Assembly (NCBI RefSeq): GCF_027744825.2
Contig: NC_071336.1
Coordinates: 16,648,501-16,712,500, forward strand
Source of the DNA: Synchiropus splendidus
Lineage: Eukaryota > Chordata > Actinopteri > Syngnathiformes > Callionymidae
Length of the DNA: 64,000 nucleotides
Direction: 5' to 3'
Below are positions 63,550 through 64,000 of this stretch, in pieces; the stretch's first letter is position 1; the number at the start of each line of letters is the position of its first letter. The translations under genes and the position numbers were made by a program. Below the pieces are notes generated by a model. The model was given only the letters and a program-made list of their open reading frames with translations, had not been told where the DNA came from and did not search any database.

Positions 63550-64000
63550 AACCAGGGCGGGCTGCAGGAGGGGAAGTTGGCGGGCCGAGATGCGGAGACT
63601 CCAGGCGCGATCGTGGTCGCGGTCCTGCGGGGAGGGGGCGTTGGTGGTGGTGGGCTTTTCTCCCCGCACACAAAGGCCTTTCTCTTTCTCATTTCTTAAG
63701 TCCGTCTGAGAGATTCTGTTAAGAAGTCAACGGTCCTTTGTGTCCCTATGGCAGTGGGTGGTGTCTGTAGGGTCTCAGCGACCTCTGGACGGCCTGTGCA
63801 AAGCTGGAGTACAGGCTGCTAGACATGTGAAGTAGTTTGTATTTTGATGCCAAGTCAGGCTGTCAACATGTTGGAAACAGTTGAGGCTGATATATTTATC
63901 CTTGGAATCTACTGATCAACACATACAATAGCGGTAGTTACTGCATTCCAGACATGCCAGTCTTCATGATAATAGTGTACAAAAAATACATCAACAAATA

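Overview
The window looks like ray-finned (teleost) fish nuclear DNA. The genes have many short exons and short GT-AG introns. The proteins read as vertebrate orthologues. The spaces between genes carry typical fish repeats: TA and GATA microsatellites, L2/RTE- and CR1/Rex-like LINE 3' ends, SINE-like pieces, TIR elements and a Ty3/Gypsy remnant. The species cannot be named from the sequence.

Four protein-coding genes and one tRNA gene are well supported. (1) rap1gds1 (SmgGDS), plus strand, 4.5-16.8 kb: 15 coding exons joining into a 607-residue armadillo-repeat protein. (2) tspan5, minus strand, 25.42-23.48 kb: 8 coding exons joining into a 268-residue tetraspanin of the TspanC8 type, packed into less than 2 kb. 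(3) serpine1 (PAI-1), minus strand, about 29.6-26.6 kb: a non-coding first exon plus 8 coding exons, 390 residues, with the Arg-Met reactive bond intact. (4) A rhodopsin-like GPCR of the P2Y/LPA-receptor type in one coding exon at 46.0-46.9 kb, plus strand. (5) tRNA-Thr(AGT) at 42.2 kb.

Layout: 1-4.1 kb is intergenic with microsatellites and repeat scraps. 4.15-18.4 kb is rap1gds1 with its CpG-rich start and 3' UTR. 18.4-18.8 kb separates two converging poly(A) signals. 18.8-25.75 kb is the tspan5 3' region, gene and CCAAT-bearing promoter. 26.3-29.6 kb is serpine1. 29.7-42.2 kb is gene-poor and repeat-rich, with a TE cluster at 40.4-41.5 kb. 42.3-45.4 kb holds an E-box cluster. 46-47.2 kb is the GPCR. 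48.1-49.35 kb is a decayed Gypsy pol. 49.4-64 kb is repeats and non-coding DNA, with two possible first exons (about 54.0-54.16 and 63.3-63.55 kb) whose downstream coding exons were not found or lie outside the window.

The converging rap1gds1/tspan5 pair matches the arrangement known in mammals (human 4q23). The genes do not form a functional pathway: they act in small-GTPase chaperoning, ADAM10 trafficking, plasminogen-activator inhibition and lipid/nucleotide-type signalling. I found no convincing new multi-gene system. The most interesting leads are the very compact tspan5, a GPCR with DRC instead of DRY, a perfect 18-bp-arm hairpin in a rap1gds1 intron, a small antisense membrane-protein-like ORF, and two possible enhancers.
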